Assembly (NCBI RefSeq): GCF_900111485.1
Contig: NZ_FOIC01000002.1
Coordinates: forward strand, 124,001 to 188,000
Reading direction: 5' to 3'
DNA: 64,000 nucleotides
Origin: Natrinema hispanicum
GTDB taxonomy: Archaea > Halobacteriota > Halobacteria > Halobacteriales > Natrialbaceae
This document shows, piece after piece, positions 35,549 through 46,608 of the stretch (position 1 is the stretch's first letter; every line of letters starts with the position of its first letter). The position numbers were made by a program, and so were the translations under genes. Below the pieces are notes generated by a model. That model had not been told where the DNA came from and searched no databases. It saw nothing but the letters and a program-made list of their open reading frames with translations.

Positions 35549-35995
35549 TCAGGCCGAGACAGTCTGACTTTCCTGTTCGGACTCGCTCGAGCGCATGTCC
35601 AGATCGGCCCGCAGGGCCTCGATAGCGTCTTCGGGGTCGGTCTCGGAGTTGAAGACCCGGTCGAAGCCCAGTTCGCGGAAGAACTTGCGGGTCTCCTCGA
35701 AGTCGTCCTGCCCGACGGCGAGGTTACCGCCGATGTAGGTCGTCACGTCGATGTCAGCATCGGCGATCCGCTGGTGGAAGCCCTCGCAGTCCTGTTTCGC
35801 GTGGCCGTAGAGTGACGAGACGAGGACAGCCTCGGCGTCGTTGGCGGACGCGGCTTCGACGAAGTCTTCTTGGGAGGTCTGCACCCCGAGGTTGACGACG
35901 TCGAATCCGGCTGCCTCCAGTGCCTGTTCCAGGATGGTAATCCCGACAACGTGAGCGTCCGAACCGATCACGCCGAGGATGACTGTCTTCGTCAT
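35549..35995 (-). CDS. glmS: Methylaspartate mutase S subunit (cobalamin-binding)
   Basis: 148 residues. The B12-binding fold carries the DxHxxG base-off motif in SDAHVVGITIL (residues about 12-22), SSLYGH (SxL motif) and YIGGNLAVG (GG motif). It pairs with a separate E subunit to interconvert glutamate and 3-methylaspartate. In haloarchaea this reaction belongs to the methylaspartate cycle for acetate assimilation. The E subunit is not in this window. The start at 35995 (MTKTVILGVIGSDAHVVG) is chosen. Confidence 0.88.
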   Translation of the reverse strand: MTKTVILGVIGSDAHVVGITILEQALEAAGFDVVNLGVQTSQEDFVEAASANDAEAVLVSSLYGHAKQDCEGFHQRIADADIDVTTYIGGNLAVGQDDFEETRKFFRELGFDRVFNSETDPEDAIEALRADLDMRSSESEQESQTVSA

Positions 35996-36184
35996 GTGCG
36001 TACCACCACAAACTGCGGGCACCACCATAAACCTAATGATTAATAATGTGGCACTGGTTCACATGGTCCCCACACGAGAGTTACACGCAAGCAGCCGTAG
36101 ACGAGGCGCTCGGCGGGAGATGCTGGTGATTATGATTCCCCCTCGAGTGGGAGAGACTATCCGAGAGAACCAGCCGACCGGAAA

Positions 36185-36895
36185 TCAGACGGTTGTGAGC
36201 GCGCCGACCGGTGCGTCGGTGTGGTTGCGGGCACGCCGAATCCCATCTTCGCCGGCTGCGATGAGTGCGAAGACGCCGGCAACGTCGGCCTCGGCGGTGT
36301 GAGCAATGTCGAGCAGGAGTTCCTGGGTCTCGCCCGATCGGATGAGGTCGTCGACGACGAGCACCGACTCGCCGGGATCGATCGCGGAAGCGGGCAGATA
36401 GTAGGTGAGTTCGATCCCCGACTGCAGGCGCTGGCGGGCTTCGATGAACTCCTCGACGGCGGTCTCCTTGCGTTTTTTCGCGTAGGCACAGCGGACGCCG
36501 TAATAGCTCGCGAGCGCGGCCGCAAGCGTGATCCCGTCGGTCGCGGCGGTGAGCACGACGTCGGGACGCTCGAAGTTGAAGCCATTGGCCACGACCGGCG
36601 CAGCCAGATCGAGAAACGGCTGGTCGAAGACGGTCGCGGAGTTGTCGACGTACCCATCGTCGTCGACGCGAATGCGTGCATCGAGTTCCTCGGCCAACGC
36701 CTCCCGGCCGAGATCCTCGACGACCTCGCGCGCGCGATCAGTTCCGGGCAGGACGTGCCCGTTTACGTACCGGTTGAGATCGCCCGCTGGAAGCCCCGTT
36801 GTCTCGGCGAGCTCGTCATAGGTCCGCGTTTCCTTCAACATCCGCAACACGTCGACGGCCCGCAGCTGGAGGGCTGCCTTCTCGGCTCTGTTCAT
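36185..36895 (-). CDS. gfcR: GfcR-type regulator (PyrE-like transcription factor)
   Basis: 236 residues. The first 65 are a helix-turn-helix (LRMLKETRTYDELAETTGLPAGDLNRYVNG). The rest is a type I phosphoribosyltransferase fold with the PRPP loop VLVVDDLIRSGET. This combination is the haloarchaeal GfcR, which regulates glucose/fructose catabolism genes in Haloferax rather than making nucleotides. It is not the pyrE enzyme, which lies at 39605. The start at 36895 (MNRAEKAALQLRAVDVL) is chosen. Confidence 0.88.
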   Translation of the reverse strand: MNRAEKAALQLRAVDVLRMLKETRTYDELAETTGLPAGDLNRYVNGHVLPGTDRAREVVEDLGREALAEELDARIRVDDDGYVDNSATVFDQPFLDLAAPVVANGFNFERPDVVLTAATDGITLAAALASYYGVRCAYAKKRKETAVEEFIEARQRLQSGIELTYYLPASAIDPGESVLVVDDLIRSGETQELLLDIAHTAEADVAGVFALIAAGEDGIRRARNHTDAPVGALTTV

Positions 36896-37053
36896 ACAGA
36901 TATGCACGATTCCGCAACTATGGGTATTTCGGTCCGATTTAATCGCTGAATCTGCACATCTATGTAGTCCCTTCAAGCCGAGACCGTCGTTATCTAGTCG
37001 TCGAAACACTCGACTCGAGCGCCGTCAACCGCGAAAAACGTGTCGTCCGGTCG

Positions 37054-39000
37054 CTATTGCAGGAAGTCAGGCTCCGTCCGCTGCTCGTCGCGTTCGGCCT
37101 CGAGGTGTGCGCGGAACTCGTCGATTTCGACGTCGTACTCCTGATCCTCGAAGCGGTCACGCACCGAGATGTTCCCGTCTTCTTCCTCGTTGTCGCCGAC
37201 GATGATCTGGTAGGGCACGCGGTCGTCGTGGGCCGCGCGGATCTTGCGCTCGAGCGTGGAGTCGCGGTCGTCGACCTCGACGCGGAAGTCATCGAACTCA
37301 TTTGCGACCTGATAGGCGTAGCCGAGGTTTGCGTCGGAGATCGGCAGCACGCGGACCTGCTCGGGTGCAAGCCACAGCGGGAACCGGCCCTCGTAGTGCT
37401 CGATGAGCATCATGAAGAACCGCTCGTAGCTGCCATAGAGTGCGCGGTGGATCATGACCGGGCGGTGTTCCTCGTTGTCCTCGCCGACGTAGTTCAGATC
37501 GAACCGCTCGGGCATGTTGAAGTCCAGTTGCACCGTGGGGCCGTCCCACGAGCGACCGATGGCGTCCTCGAACGCAAAGTCGATCTTCGGCCCGTAGAAC
37601 GCTCCGTCGCCCTCCTCGATCTCGTACTCGTGACCGTGGGCCTCGAGCACGCTCTCGAGTTGCTCCTCGGCGCGCTCCCAGATCTCGTCGGAGCCAACCG
37701 ACTTCTCGGGGCGGGTTGCCAGCGCCATCTCGTAGTCGAGGTCGAACGTCTCGAGGACGTCCGTGATCATGTCCATGATCTCTTCGACTTCGTGTTTGAT
37801 CTGGTCGGGGCGGATGAACAGGTGGCCGTCGTCGATCGTAAAGGCCCAGACCCGCGAGAGTCCCGAGAGTTCACCGCGCTGCTCCTTACGATAGACTTTG
37901 CCGTTCTCGGCGTACCGAATCGGCAGATCGCGGTAGCTCCAGGAGTGATCTTGGAAGATGGCGGCGTGGCCGGGGCAGTTCATCGGCTTTAGGCCGAACT
38001 CGTCGTCGCCGACGTCGAAGATGAACATGTCATCCTGGTAGTTCTCGTAGTGGCCCGACCGGTGCCAGAGGTCCGTCTTGAAGACGTGGGGCGTCTCGAC
38101 GTAGTCGTAGCCTGCCTCCTTGTTCAGCGTCTCGACGAAGTCCTCGAGTTCTTTCAGAACCGTCTTCCCGGCGGGGTGATACAGCGGCAGCCCGGGGCCG
38201 GTGACGTCCTGAATCGAGAACAGATCCATTTCGTTGCCGATCCGACGGTGGTCGCGTTTCTCGGCTTCCTGCTTGCGCTCTAAGAAGTCCTCGAGATCGC
38301 TTTCGTCCTCGAAGGCCGTCCCGTAAATCCGGGTCTGCATCGTGTTGTCCTCGTCGCCGCGCCAGTACGCGCCGGCGATCTCGAGCAGTTCGATCGCGCC
38401 GATCTCACCCGTCGAATCGACGTGCGGGCCAGCACAGAGGTCCTCCCACTCGCCCTGTCTGTAGAACGTGACCGTCTCGTCTTCCTCGGCGAGTTCCTCG
38501 AGGAGTTCGAGCTTGTAGGGTTCGTCGGCCAGTCGCTCCTCGGCGTCTTCGATCGAAACCTCCTCGCGCTCTATCTCGTAGTCCGCCTCGATGATTTCTT
38601 CCATCTCAGCCTCGAGGTTGGCGAGGTCGTCCTCGTCGACATCGAGGTTGTCGAAGTCGTAGTAAAAGCCCTCGTCCGTCGGCGGGCCGATCGCGAGTTT
38701 GACTTCGTCCTCGTCGTACAGCCGTTCGACGGCCTGCGCGAGACAGTGGGCCGCGGAGTGGCGCATCACGCGCAGATATTCGTCGGACTGGTCCGTGATG
38801 ATCTCGAGTTCCGCGCCGTCGTAGGCCGGCTGCTCTTTGGCAACGAGGTCGCCGTCAAGTTTGCCGGCGACCGTGTCGCTACCGAGGCCGGGGCCGATCT
38901 CGTAGGCACAATCCTCGACCGTCGCATCGGCGTCGACCTCGAGTTCCGATCCGTCGGGCAGTACGACCGCTATCTGCTGCTGTGAATCTGATTCTGACAT
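37054..39000 (-). CDS. thrS: Threonyl-tRNA synthetase, bacterial type
   Basis: 648 residues. An N-terminal TGS domain (1-60) is followed by the bacterial N2 editing domain with [10 protein letters not shown] and [11 protein letters not shown]. The class II core has motif 2 [24 protein letters not shown], the zinc Cys in MNCPGH, and motif 3 with [12 protein letters not shown]. The anticodon domain begins near [14 protein letters not shown]. Most archaea use an archaeal editing domain; haloarchaea carry this bacterial-type enzyme. The start at 39000 ([17 protein letters not shown]) is chosen. Confidence 0.97.
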   Translation of the reverse strand: MSESDSQQQIAVVLPDGSELEVDADATVEDCAYEIGPGLGSDTVAGKLDGDLVAKEQPAYDGAELEIITDQSDEYLRVMRHSAAHCLAQAVERLYDEDEVKLAIGPPTDEGFYYDFDNLDVDEDDLANLEAEMEEIIEADYEIEREEVSIEDAEERLADEPYKLELLEELAEEDETVTFYRQGEWEDLCAGPHVDSTGEIGAIELLEIAGAYWRGDEDNTMQTRIYGTAFEDESDLEDFLERKQEAEKRDHRRIGNEMDLFSIQDVTGPGLPLYHPAGKTVLKELEDFVETLNKEAGYDYVETPHVFKTDLWHRSGHYENYQDDMFIFDVGDDEFGLKPMNCPGHAAIFQDHSWSYRDLPIRYAENGKVYRKEQRGELSGLSRVWAFTIDDGHLFIRPDQIKHEVEEIMDMITDVLETFDLDYEMALATRPEKSVGSDEIWERAEEQLESVLEAHGHEYEIEEGDGAFYGPKIDFAFEDAIGRSWDGPTVQLDFNMPERFDLNYVGEDNEEHRPVMIHRALYGSYERFFMMLIEHYEGRFPLWLAPEQVRVLPISDANLGYAYQVANEFDDFRVEVDDRDSTLERKIRAAHDDRVPYQIIVGDNEEEDGNISVRDRFEDQEYDVEIDEFRAHLEAERDEQRTEPDFLQ

Positions 39001-39227
39001 GGCTGTGGATGTGGTGAAAATCCCGGTGGCGTGTCCGCGCCGTCTCCCGCACACTGGTCGACCGGAGCCGACACAATACACGGTAGGTGGGAATTAAAAG
39101 CGGGCAAACGCCCCTGTAAAGCGGACACCTACCATCGTGGCTACGCGTAGTCTCGAGCGGGATAAAAGCATTGTGATGGGGCGTCACCGGCCGAACGGTT
39201 TTCGCTCTGGGTCGGCTACGTCACGTC

Positions 39228-39572
39228 GTGGGCTTCGATCCACCGGCGGACGACGATCCGCTCGAGGACCCGTTCGCGGATGATCCACTCGAAGATCCGT
39301 TCGGGAGCGATCCGTTCGAGGACCCGATCGGAGGCGGAGACAGTGACGACGACGATCTCGAGCAGACGTTCAGCGAGATTTTACGATCGACGCTGCTCGC
39401 GTTCGTCGTCGTCGCGGTGCTCGTTCACGCCGGCCTCTTCGGCGCGAGCCTCGGCGTGATGCTGATCGGATTCCGGAGCCAGTGGGTCGGCGGCGGTGCG
39501 CTCGCGATCGGCGGGACCCTCACGCTGGTCGTCGCTGTCGTGGTGTACCGTCGGTACAGTGCCCGCACGTGA
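39228..39572 (+). CDS. DUF7322-type small membrane protein with Asp-Pro repeats
   Basis: 114 residues. The first 45 residues are acidic and repetitive (PLEDPFADDPLEDPFGSDPFEDP). Two hydrophobic helices follow (LRSTLLAFVVVAVLVHAGLFGASL and GALAIGGTLTLVVAVVVYRR). It starts with GTG at 39228, divergent from thrS. Function is unknown. Confidence 0.72.
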   Translation: MGFDPPADDDPLEDPFADDPLEDPFGSDPFEDPIGGGDSDDDDLEQTFSEILRSTLLAFVVVAVLVHAGLFGASLGVMLIGFRSQWVGGGALAIGGTLTLVVAVVVYRRYSART

Positions 39573-39604
39573 GTCACAATGCGGTGACCGCAGTGACTCA
39601 GTCG

Positions 39605-40132
39605 TTAGTCCCGATCGGCCAGCAGCTCCTCGGCGGTGACGAGCGCCTCCATCTCGACGTCCGCGTCTTCGACGTTCTCGCGGCCGCCTTCCTGTCGATC
39701 GACGACGACCAGCGCGCGCTCGACGGTCGCGCCAGCGTCACGGAGCGCCTCGATCGCGTCGACGAGACTCGTTCCCGTGGTCACGATGTCCTCGAGGACG
39801 ACGACTTCCTCGCCCTCCTCGAGCCGGCCCTCGACCAAGTTCGCGGTGCCGTAGTCCTTGCGCTGCTTGCGCGCGATGACGTAGGGGACGTCGGCCGCGA
39901 CGCTCGTCGCGGCAGCAAGCGGGACGCCGCCCAGCGCGACGCCGCCGAGTTTGTCGTCATCGGCGAGTCGCTCGGCGAAGGCCTCGGCGATCAACTCGAG
40001 ACAGCCCGGATCTGTCTCGAAGAGGTACTTGTCGACGTAGTACTCGCTGGTGCCGCCGTGGGAGAGTTCGAATTCGCCGAACTGAACGGCGTCGGCCCCA
40101 CGTAGGGCGTCGATGAGCGCTTGGTTCGTCAT
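39605..40132 (-). CDS. pyrE: Orotate phosphoribosyltransferase
   Basis: 175 residues. The type I phosphoribosyltransferase fold carries the orotate/PRPP motif [18 protein letters not shown], with [14 protein letters not shown] as the catalytic loop. It makes orotidine 5'-phosphate in pyrimidine synthesis. The start at 40132 ([19 protein letters not shown]) is the family start. A second phosphoribosyltransferase-fold gene, gfcR, lies 2.7 kb away on the other side of thrS. Confidence 0.94.
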   Translation of the reverse strand: MTNQALIDALRGADAVQFGEFELSHGGTSEYYVDKYLFETDPGCLELIAEAFAERLADDDKLGGVALGGVPLAAATSVAADVPYVIARKQRKDYGTANLVEGRLEEGEEVVVLEDIVTTGTSLVDAIEALRDAGATVERALVVVDRQEGGRENVEDADVEMEALVTAEELLADRD

Positions 40133-40203
40133 TACTCGAGAACGCGGCCCGGACTGAAATAAGCGGTGTGAAACGGGACGCCGAACGCGCGCGTAGTAAT
40201 ACT

Positions 40204-40749
40204 TTACCAGGGTTCGTTCTTCAGCCCGAGCTTGTACGCGATCACGTTCGTCGTCACGTGCAGAATCGGCGTCAGGACGACGACGACGAGGATGACCTCG
40301 AGCGTAAACCACGTTTGGAACCACTCAGTCGCCAGCAGCGCGGTCAGCGGCAAGGAGACGACGACGAAATCCAGCTGGTCGAGCCCGGGAAACATCGCGC
40401 CGCGCTGGCGGCCGCTCCGGCGCTTGAGAAACGAGGCGAGGATGTCGCCGAGCATCGCACCGCCAGCCAGACCGAGCGCCGCGAGGGGCTCGAAACTCGG
40501 GACGGCAAAGCCAAGCGCGTCGCTTGCGGTCGGCTCGATGACGGTCAGGACGGCCGCGAGTGCAACGCCCGCGAGGGTTCCCATCGCCGTCCCGCGCCAC
40601 GTCTTTCCGTCGCCGAGCACGCGCCTGTCGCCCCACGTTCGACCGCCATCGATGGGCCGACCGCCGCCGGCTAACACCGCGGCGTTGTTGGGGACGTAGG
40701 CGGGCAACATCGCCCAGAACGCGATCACGATAGTCTCGAGTATTGCCAT
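40204..40749 (-). CDS. carS: CDP-archaeol synthase
   Basis: 181 residues. Membrane protein of the CarS (DUF46) family with about five helices. The CTP-binding [16 protein letters not shown] follows the [22 protein letters not shown] start, and a later [29 protein letters not shown] carries the acidic motif. It makes CDP-archaeol for ether-lipid head groups and pairs logically with asd at 10.5 kb. Confidence 0.95.
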   Translation of the reverse strand: MAILETIVIAFWAMLPAYVPNNAAVLAGGGRPIDGGRTWGDRRVLGDGKTWRGTAMGTLAGVALAAVLTVIEPTASDALGFAVPSFEPLAALGLAGGAMLGDILASFLKRRSGRQRGAMFPGLDQLDFVVVSLPLTALLATEWFQTWFTLEVILVVVVLTPILHVTTNVIAYKLGLKNEPW

Positions 40750-40888
40750 ATCCGGCGGGACGAACCGACGTGTCTTAACCGCCGGTGGTTCGACGGGACG
40801 AGAGCCGGGTCAGGAATCGAACGACGTGACTGCTGCTTGCCCGTTGACGACGGACGTCGTAGGGTTGTAAACAGTATCCGTTACTAAT

Positions 40889-40907
40889 GTACACGAAAAA
40901 TTTTTAG
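40889..40907 (+). promoter_or_regulatory. Promoter of the doeA-like gene with GTACAC box
   Basis: GTACAC at 40889-40894 lies just upstream of GAAAAATTTTTAG (40895-40907), a BRE/TATA-like element about 40 bp before the ATG. The same hexamer or its complement GTGTAC is near other promoters in the island (45248, 49779, 51753). Confidence 0.5.
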
Positions 40908-40945
40908 CACTTCTGGTAGACTCCTTTTGGAGAGGGGTTGTTAGC

Positions 40946-42127
40946 ATGCCACGAGAGCAGATTTTCGACGAGGCCGAGTACGAGCGTCGGGTCGCTCGGA
41001 CCAAAGACCGGCTGCGCGAGGCGGATCTCGACGCGATCGTCGTCGCCGATCCAGCGAACATGAACTATCTGACGGGCTATGACGGCTGGTCGTTTTACGT
41101 CCACCAGGCCGTCGTGGTCACGCTCGAGCGCGATGAGCCCGTCTGGATCGGCCGTGGGATGGATGGAAACGGCGCACGCGCGACGACACACCTTTCGGAG
41201 GCGAGCATTCGGACCTACAGCGACGACCACGTCCACTCGCCACATGACCTCCATCCGATGGACTACGTCGCGGGCGTTCTCGAGGAACTCGGCGTCGACG
41301 ACGGCCGGATCGGCCTCGAGATGGACGCCGCCTACTTCACGGCGAAGTCCTACACCCGACTGCAGCAGAACCTCCCCGACGCCGCGTTCGAGGACGCGAC
41401 GCTGCTGGTCGGCTGGGTCCGAATCAAGAAATCAGACCAGGAACTCGCGTACATGCGCGAGGCCGCTCGTATCTCCGAGCACGCGATGCAAGCGGGGCTC
41501 GACGCCATCGAAGAAGGCATCCCGGAGTACGAGGCCGCGGCTGCGATCTACGACGCGCTCATTACCGGCACCGAGGCGTACGGCGGCGACTACCCGTCGA
41601 TCGTCCCGCTGATGCCCTCGGGCGAGCACACCGGGACGCCACATCTGACGTGGACTGACCGTCCCTTCGAGGACGGCGATCCCGTCATCATCGAACTCTC
41701 GGGCTGTCGTCACCGGTATCACTCGCCGCTGGCACGCACGACGTTCGTCGGCGATCCGCCGGCGGAACTCGTAGAAACCGCCGAGGTCGTCGTCGAAGGA
41801 CTCGAGGCAGCGCTCGACGCCGCCGAACCCGGTGTCACCTGCGAGGCAGTCGAGAGCGCGTGGCGCGAGACCATCGCCCAGTACGGCCTCGAGAAGGAGG
41901 ATCGGATCGGCTACTCGATGGGGCTTGGCTACCCGCCGGACTGGGGCGAACACACCGCGAGCCTGCGCCCGGGCGATGACACGGTGCTCGAGGAGGACAT
42001 GACGTTTCACATGATTCCGGGCATCTGGACCGACGAACTCGGCGTCGAGATCAGCGAGACGTTTCACGTCACGGCAACCGGTGCCGAGACGCTGGCCGAA
42101 TTTCCGCGACAACTGTTTACGACCTAA
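40946..42127 (+). CDS. doeA: Probable ectoine hydrolase (DoeA/EutD family, M24)
   Basis: 393 residues. The protein matches bacterial DoeA/EutD along its length. Typical blocks are [20 protein letters not shown] (about residues 34-53), [92 protein letters not shown] and FHMIPGIW. These enzymes open the ectoine ring to N-acetyl-2,4-diaminobutyrate. Like DoeA, and unlike true metal-dependent aminopeptidases, the metal ligands appear degenerate. Context supports an osmolyte-catabolism role: an osmolyte transporter and an Lrp regulator lie downstream. A generic Xaa-Pro dipeptidase is the alternative. Confidence 0.8.
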   Translation: MPREQIFDEAEYERRVARTKDRLREADLDAIVVADPANMNYLTGYDGWSFYVHQAVVVTLERDEPVWIGRGMDGNGARATTHLSEASIRTYSDDHVHSPHDLHPMDYVAGVLEELGVDDGRIGLEMDAAYFTAKSYTRLQQNLPDAAFEDATLLVGWVRIKKSDQELAYMREAARISEHAMQAGLDAIEEGIPEYEAAAAIYDALITGTEAYGGDYPSIVPLMPSGEHTGTPHLTWTDRPFEDGDPVIIELSGCRHRYHSPLARTTFVGDPPAELVETAEVVVEGLEAALDAAEPGVTCEAVESAWRETIAQYGLEKEDRIGYSMGLGYPPDWGEHTASLRPGDDTVLEEDMTFHMIPGIWTDELGVEISETFHVTATGAETLAEFPRQLFTT

Positions 42128-42147
42128 CGTCGTCAGTTATCACGCCC

Positions 42148-43452
42148 ATGAGCACGACCACTCCCCCGGACGAGACGGAATCGGACGAGCGCGACTCGGC
42201 GCTGGTCACCGCGCGCCGGCAGTTAGAGCGCGCGGCGGCCCATGTCGACGTCGACCCCGGTGTCGTCGAGCGGCTGAAACACCCGACGCGGGTCCAGCAG
42301 GTGTCGGTGCCCCTAGAGCGCGAGGACGGTTCCGTCGAGGTCTTCACCGGCTACCGGGCCCAGCACGACGACGTTCGCGGCCCCTACAAGGGCGGGCTTC
42401 GGTACCACCCGGAGGTGACTGCCGAGGAGTGTATCGGCCTCTCGATGTGGATGACCTGGAAGTGTGCCGTGTTGGACCTGCCCTTCGGCGGCGGAAAAGG
42501 CGGTATCGCCGTCGATCCCAAGTCGTTGAGCGACGACGAGACCGAACGGCTCACCCGCCGGTTCGCCGAGGAACTGCGCAATATGGTCGGGCCGACGAAA
42601 GACGTTCCTGCACCGGATATGGGCACCGACGCCCAGACGATGGCCTGGTTCATGGACGCCTACTCGATGCAACAGGGCGAAACCATCCCCGGCGTCGTCA
42701 CCGGCAAGCCACCGGTCATCGGCGGCTCCTACGGTCGCGAGGAAGCCCCCGGTCGGTCGACCGCGATCATCGCCCGTGAAGCCGTCGACCACTACGATCG
42801 TAACCTCTCGAGCACCACCGTCGCCGTTCAGGGCTTTGGCAGCGTCGGGGCCAACGCAGCCCGCCTGCTCGAGGACTGGGGCGCGACCGTCGTCGCTGTC
42901 AGCGACGTCAACGGCGCGATTTACGACCCCGACGGGATCGATGTCAACGCGATCCCGTCCCACGACGAGGAGCCGGAAGCCGTCACGAGCTACGCGACCG
43001 ACCTCGCCGACGGAGACAGCGCTCGCCGACTCTCGAACGCGGGCCTGCTCGAGCTCGACGTCGACGTGTTGATCCCGGCTGCCGTCGGCAACGTCATCAC
43101 CGCCGACAACGCCGACGCGATCGCGGCCGACATCGTCGTCGAGGGCGCGAACGGCCCGACGACGTTCGCCGCTGACGCCATCTTAGAGGAGCGAGACATC
43201 CCAGTCGTGCCGGATATCCTCGCGAACGCGGGTGGCGTGACGGTGAGCTACTTCGAGTGGCTGCAGGACATCAACCGCCGCCAGTGGACGCTCGAGCGTG
43301 TCAACAGGGAACTCGAGGAACACATGCTCGATGCCTGGACCGACGTCCGTGCGGAGGTCGAAGACGGCGGGTTGACGTGGCGCGATGCCGCGTATGTGGT
43401 GGCGCTGTCCCGGGTGGCCGAGGCAAAAGAGACCCGCGGGCTTTGGCCGTAA
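42148..43452 (+). CDS. gdhB: Glutamate dehydrogenase
   Basis: 434 residues. The substrate domain shows [34 protein letters not shown] (catalytic Lys) and [19 protein letters not shown]. The Rossmann domain has [17 protein letters not shown] followed by PAAVGNVIT. It interconverts glutamate with 2-oxoglutarate and ammonia. It begins 20 bp after the doeA-like gene, so the two are probably co-transcribed; it would recycle glutamate made by the aminotransferases. Confidence 0.94.
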   Translation: MSTTTPPDETESDERDSALVTARRQLERAAAHVDVDPGVVERLKHPTRVQQVSVPLEREDGSVEVFTGYRAQHDDVRGPYKGGLRYHPEVTAEECIGLSMWMTWKCAVLDLPFGGGKGGIAVDPKSLSDDETERLTRRFAEELRNMVGPTKDVPAPDMGTDAQTMAWFMDAYSMQQGETIPGVVTGKPPVIGGSYGREEAPGRSTAIIAREAVDHYDRNLSSTTVAVQGFGSVGANAARLLEDWGATVVAVSDVNGAIYDPDGIDVNAIPSHDEEPEAVTSYATDLADGDSARRLSNAGLLELDVDVLIPAAVGNVITADNADAIAADIVVEGANGPTTFAADAILEERDIPVVPDILANAGGVTVSYFEWLQDINRRQWTLERVNRELEEHMLDAWTDVRAEVEDGGLTWRDAAYVVALSRVAEAKETRGLWP

Positions 43453-43540
43453 CCGACCGCGACACGCGCCCCGCGCAGGTCCCTGTCATGAACTGTTGAA
43501 AAGGAAAGGGCTCATGTCCCATCAGGGGTATGATCGAATA

Positions 43541-44194
43541 ATGGCGTCGTGGAAACGAGTATTCGCGAGCGGGCTGATCCTCATCGGGCCGATACTCGTT
43601 ACGCTGTACGTCGTGTATCGGGCCTATGCGATCGTAGCGGGGATCACGCCGACGGCCGTGGTCGATGCACAGGCCTTGCAGGGCGTCATCGACAACGAGC
43701 CGACTCGGGTGGCTATCGCCCACGTCCTTCGGCTTGCGATCTCGCTGACCGTCTTCGTGCTAGTGACGATTGGAATCGGCACCCTGACCCGGACGACGGT
43801 CGGTGACCTCTTCGCCCGCGGTGTCGACGGCGTCGCGAACCGCCTTCCGGGGCTCCGGGTCGTCTACAACGCGTCGAAGATCGCCGCCGAAACCACGATC
43901 GGCGAAGAGCAGGCCCTTCAGGAACCCGTCAGAGTCGAGAGTTGGGACGGGAAGGAGCTACCGGCGTTCAAGACCGGACACACGACCAGCGACGGCCGAA
44001 CAGTGCTTTTCATTCCGACGGCACCGAACATCTCCTCCGGATTCGTCGTCGAAGCCGAGGACGACCGCATTACTGAAACGGACGAGCGCGTCGACGAGGT
44101 GCTCGCGCGGGTCCTGAGCGGCGGGTTCGGTGAGTCGACGCATCCACAACTGGCCACCCAGTCGGACCGAGCCGAGACGCCCGACGAGGAGTAA
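43541..44194 (+). CDS. DUF502 family membrane protein
   Basis: 217 residues. Two N-terminal helices ([22 protein letters not shown] and [21 protein letters not shown]) are followed by a soluble beta-rich domain ([23 protein letters not shown] to [19 protein letters not shown]). This is the DUF502 pattern; function is unknown. The start at 43541 ([12 protein letters not shown]) is preferred, with 43514 as alternative. Confidence 0.85.
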   Translation: MASWKRVFASGLILIGPILVTLYVVYRAYAIVAGITPTAVVDAQALQGVIDNEPTRVAIAHVLRLAISLTVFVLVTIGIGTLTRTTVGDLFARGVDGVANRLPGLRVVYNASKIAAETTIGEEQALQEPVRVESWDGKELPAFKTGHTTSDGRTVLFIPTAPNISSGFVVEAEDDRITETDERVDEVLARVLSGGFGESTHPQLATQSDRAETPDEE

Positions 44195-44209
44195 TCGGCC
44201 ACACCGACC

Positions 44210-45181
44210 TCAGCTCGAGTCGGGCCGGGCAACAGCGTTCTCGAGGTCACCGCCGGTCTCGAGTGCCTCGACGTTGTGCGCGACGATGTCGGCCAACCGA
44301 TCCCAGTGCTTTGGCGTGTGCCCGCCGGTGTGTGGAGTGATGAGGCAGTTCTCGAGGTCCCACAGCGGGTGATCGGCCGGTAGCGGTTCGGGATCGGTCA
44401 CGTCGAGGGCGGCCCCGCGGATGCTCTCGACCTGCAGCGCCGAGACGAGCGCGTCGGTGTCAATGATCCCACCGCGGGCTGCGTTGACAACGACTGCGTT
44501 CGGGGGAAGCGTCGCCAGTTCTTCTTCGCCGACGAGCCCGCGAGTCAGGTCGTTTAGCGGACAGGCGAGGACGACGTAGTCGCTGCGGGAAAACGCCTCG
44601 TGGATATCGGCCTCGTCGAAGCCACGCACCTCGTCGGTCGGGCCACCCTTGGACGGCGTATACCGGATGCCGATCGTCTCGACCTCGAACCCCTCGAGGC
44701 GCTGAACGATTTCCTGCCCGATCGAGCCGAGGCCGACGATCGTGACGGTGCTGTCGGTGAACTCGAACGACTGGAAGTGTCGCCACTCGCCGTTTCGCTT
44801 GCGTCGCCAGCCCTCGTGGAGGCGGCGCGCGAACACGAGCATGTTGGCGATCGTCTGCTCGGCGATGCCGGGCGCGTGGATCCCGCCGGCGTTCGTGACG
44901 GCGACGCCGTGGTCGGCCAGCGCGTCCACTGGCACGTGGTCCGTGCCGGCGAAGGTACACGCGAACAGCTCGAGCCGGTCGGCACGCTCGAGGAGGGGCG
45001 GCTCGATCGTGATGCCGGTCACGACCCGGGCCTGCGGGACCAGTTCGCGCTCCGCGTCGGGCGTCCGTGCAAGCGCGACGGTGTGGTCGGGAAGCCGCTC
45101 GCGCAGCGTATCGGCGTACGATTCCATCGACAGTCCTTCCGTCCCCTCTCGCAGAACAACGATGTCTGGATTCGTGTGCAT
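44210..45181 (-). CDS. D-2-hydroxyacid dehydrogenase
   Basis: 323 residues. The NAD-binding Rossmann motif is [16 protein letters not shown] (about 145-160). Catalytic residues are Arg in [11 protein letters not shown], Glu in [11 protein letters not shown] and His in [13 protein letters not shown]. It is phosphoglycerate/formate dehydrogenase-like and reduces a 2-oxoacid with NAD(P)H. It is divergent from the first M20 gene and converges with the DUF502 gene. The start at 45181 ([13 protein letters not shown]) is selected. Confidence 0.9.
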   Translation of the reverse strand: MHTNPDIVVLREGTEGLSMESYADTLRERLPDHTVALARTPDAERELVPQARVVTGITIEPPLLERADRLELFACTFAGTDHVPVDALADHGVAVTNAGGIHAPGIAEQTIANMLVFARRLHEGWRRKRNGEWRHFQSFEFTDSTVTIVGLGSIGQEIVQRLEGFEVETIGIRYTPSKGGPTDEVRGFDEADIHEAFSRSDYVVLACPLNDLTRGLVGEEELATLPPNAVVVNAARGGIIDTDALVSALQVESIRGAALDVTDPEPLPADHPLWDLENCLITPHTGGHTPKHWDRLADIVAHNVEALETGGDLENAVARPDSS

Positions 45182-45309
45182 GTGGATCGTGTTCACGTCA
45201 TCGCGACGCGTTATCCGACGATTGTCAGCAGCTGACTTATCCTTTTTGTGTACCCATCGTAAACGACAATTGTGTATAGTTAAGATGATGGCCCACGTCA
45301 TTGGTTTAC

Positions 45310-46608
45310 ATGAGCAAGCCAGTGCGCAATCGCCTCGTTTCCATTCGACGGCGGCTCCACCGCCACCCCGAACCCGCGTGGCGCGAGTTTACAACCACCG
45401 CCCGGCTCGTCGACGAAATCCGGGCCATCGGTGTGGATGAACTCGCAGTCGGCCCCGACGCCTACGATCCTGCCGATCGGATGGCCGTTCCCGACGCCGA
45501 CCTCGAGCCGTGGCTCGAACGCGCCCGCGAGCGAGGTGTCGACGAGGATCTGCTCGAGCAGCTGGCCGGCGGCACCACTGGCGCGGTCGCCGTCGTAGAG
45601 CGCGGTGAGGGACCGGCGATCGGCCTACGCGTCGACATCGACGGCCTATTCATCGAGGAATCGACCGACGGGGAACATGTCCCTGCTGCCGAAGACTTTC
45701 GCTCGGAGATCGACGGCACGATGCACGCCTGCGGCCACGACGCCCACATGACCTGGGGGCTGGCCGCGCTCGAGGCGATCGCAGAGAGCGACTTTTCCGG
45801 CCGCTTGGTCGTCTTCTTCCAGCCCGCCGAGGAGACCGGCGGGGGCGGTTCTCCGATGGCGAAAAGCGAGTACGCCGCGGGGCTGGACTACCTGCTCGCG
45901 GTCCACGTTGGCCTCGACCACCCGACCGGCGAGGTCGTCGCGGGCATCGAAAAGCCGCTAGCGATGTGTCACGTCGACGCGACGATCGAAGGGACGTCCG
46001 CACACGCGGGCAAAGCACCCAACGAGGGGGCCAACGCCATGCACGCGATGGGGACAGCGATCGAGAGCGCCTACGGCATTCCCCGCCACGCCGATGGGAT
46101 GACCCGCGTGAACATCGGCAAGGCCGAGGCTGGCACCGCGAGCAACGTCATCGCCGAGCGCGCCCATATGGAAGCCGAAGCCCGCGGCGAGACCACCGAA
46201 CTGATGGCATACATGAAACGGCGGCTTGAGCGCACGATCCGATCGGCGGCGGAGCTACACGGTTGTCGGGCCGACGTCGACGTGGTCAGCGAGTCGCCCC
46301 GCGCCGATAGCGATCCCGAGCTGCAGCAGATCGTAAGCGAGGTCGCCGGTAGCGTCGACGACGTCGAGCGCGTGCTGCCGGCCGCTGACTTCGGGGCGAG
46401 CGAGGACGCGACCTTCCTGATGGAGCGCGTCCAAGACGATGGCGGGCTGGCCTCGTATCTGATCGTCGGCACCGACCACCCGACGAGTCATCACACACCC
46501 ACCTTCGACGTCGACGAGCGCAGCCTCGCACATGGCGTCGACGTGCTCGTCGAGACGATTCGGGAACTCGAGCGGCGACATCCAGTTCCACGGGAGGACG
46601 ACGAATGA
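45310..46608 (+). CDS. M20 amidohydrolase, AbgA-like (paralogue 1)
   Basis: 432 residues. Metallopeptidase M20D with zinc ligands in MHACGHDAHMTWGL and FFQPAEETGGGG, and a dimerization domain with GTSAHAGKAPNEGANAMHA. The early AVPDADLEPWLERARERGVD insertion is characteristic of AbgA (aminobenzoyl-glutamate hydrolase). It probably cleaves an N-acyl amino acid; N-acetyl-diaminobutyrate is a candidate given the doeA-like gene upstream. It overlaps the threonine dehydratase gene by four bases (ATGA). A TATA-like TATAGTTAAG at 45275-45284 suggests a leaderless transcript. Confidence 0.87.
   Translation: MSKPVRNRLVSIRRRLHRHPEPAWREFTTTARLVDEIRAIGVDELAVGPDAYDPADRMAVPDADLEPWLERARERGVDEDLLEQLAGGTTGAVAVVERGEGPAIGLRVDIDGLFIEESTDGEHVPAAEDFRSEIDGTMHACGHDAHMTWGLAALEAIAESDFSGRLVVFFQPAEETGGGGSPMAKSEYAAGLDYLLAVHVGLDHPTGEVVAGIEKPLAMCHVDATIEGTSAHAGKAPNEGANAMHAMGTAIESAYGIPRHADGMTRVNIGKAEAGTASNVIAERAHMEAEARGETTELMAYMKRRLERTIRSAAELHGCRADVDVVSESPRADSDPELQQIVSEVAGSVDDVERVLPAADFGASEDATFLMERVQDDGGLASYLIVGTDHPTSHHTPTFDVDERSLAHGVDVLVETIRELERRHPVPREDDE

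Noticed and set aside
40946-42127. Plain Xaa-Pro dipeptidase annotation
   Set aside because: The M24 fold is present, but the blocks [24 protein letters not shown] and [10 protein letters not shown] match DoeA-type hydrolases. I keep dipeptidase only as the alternative.
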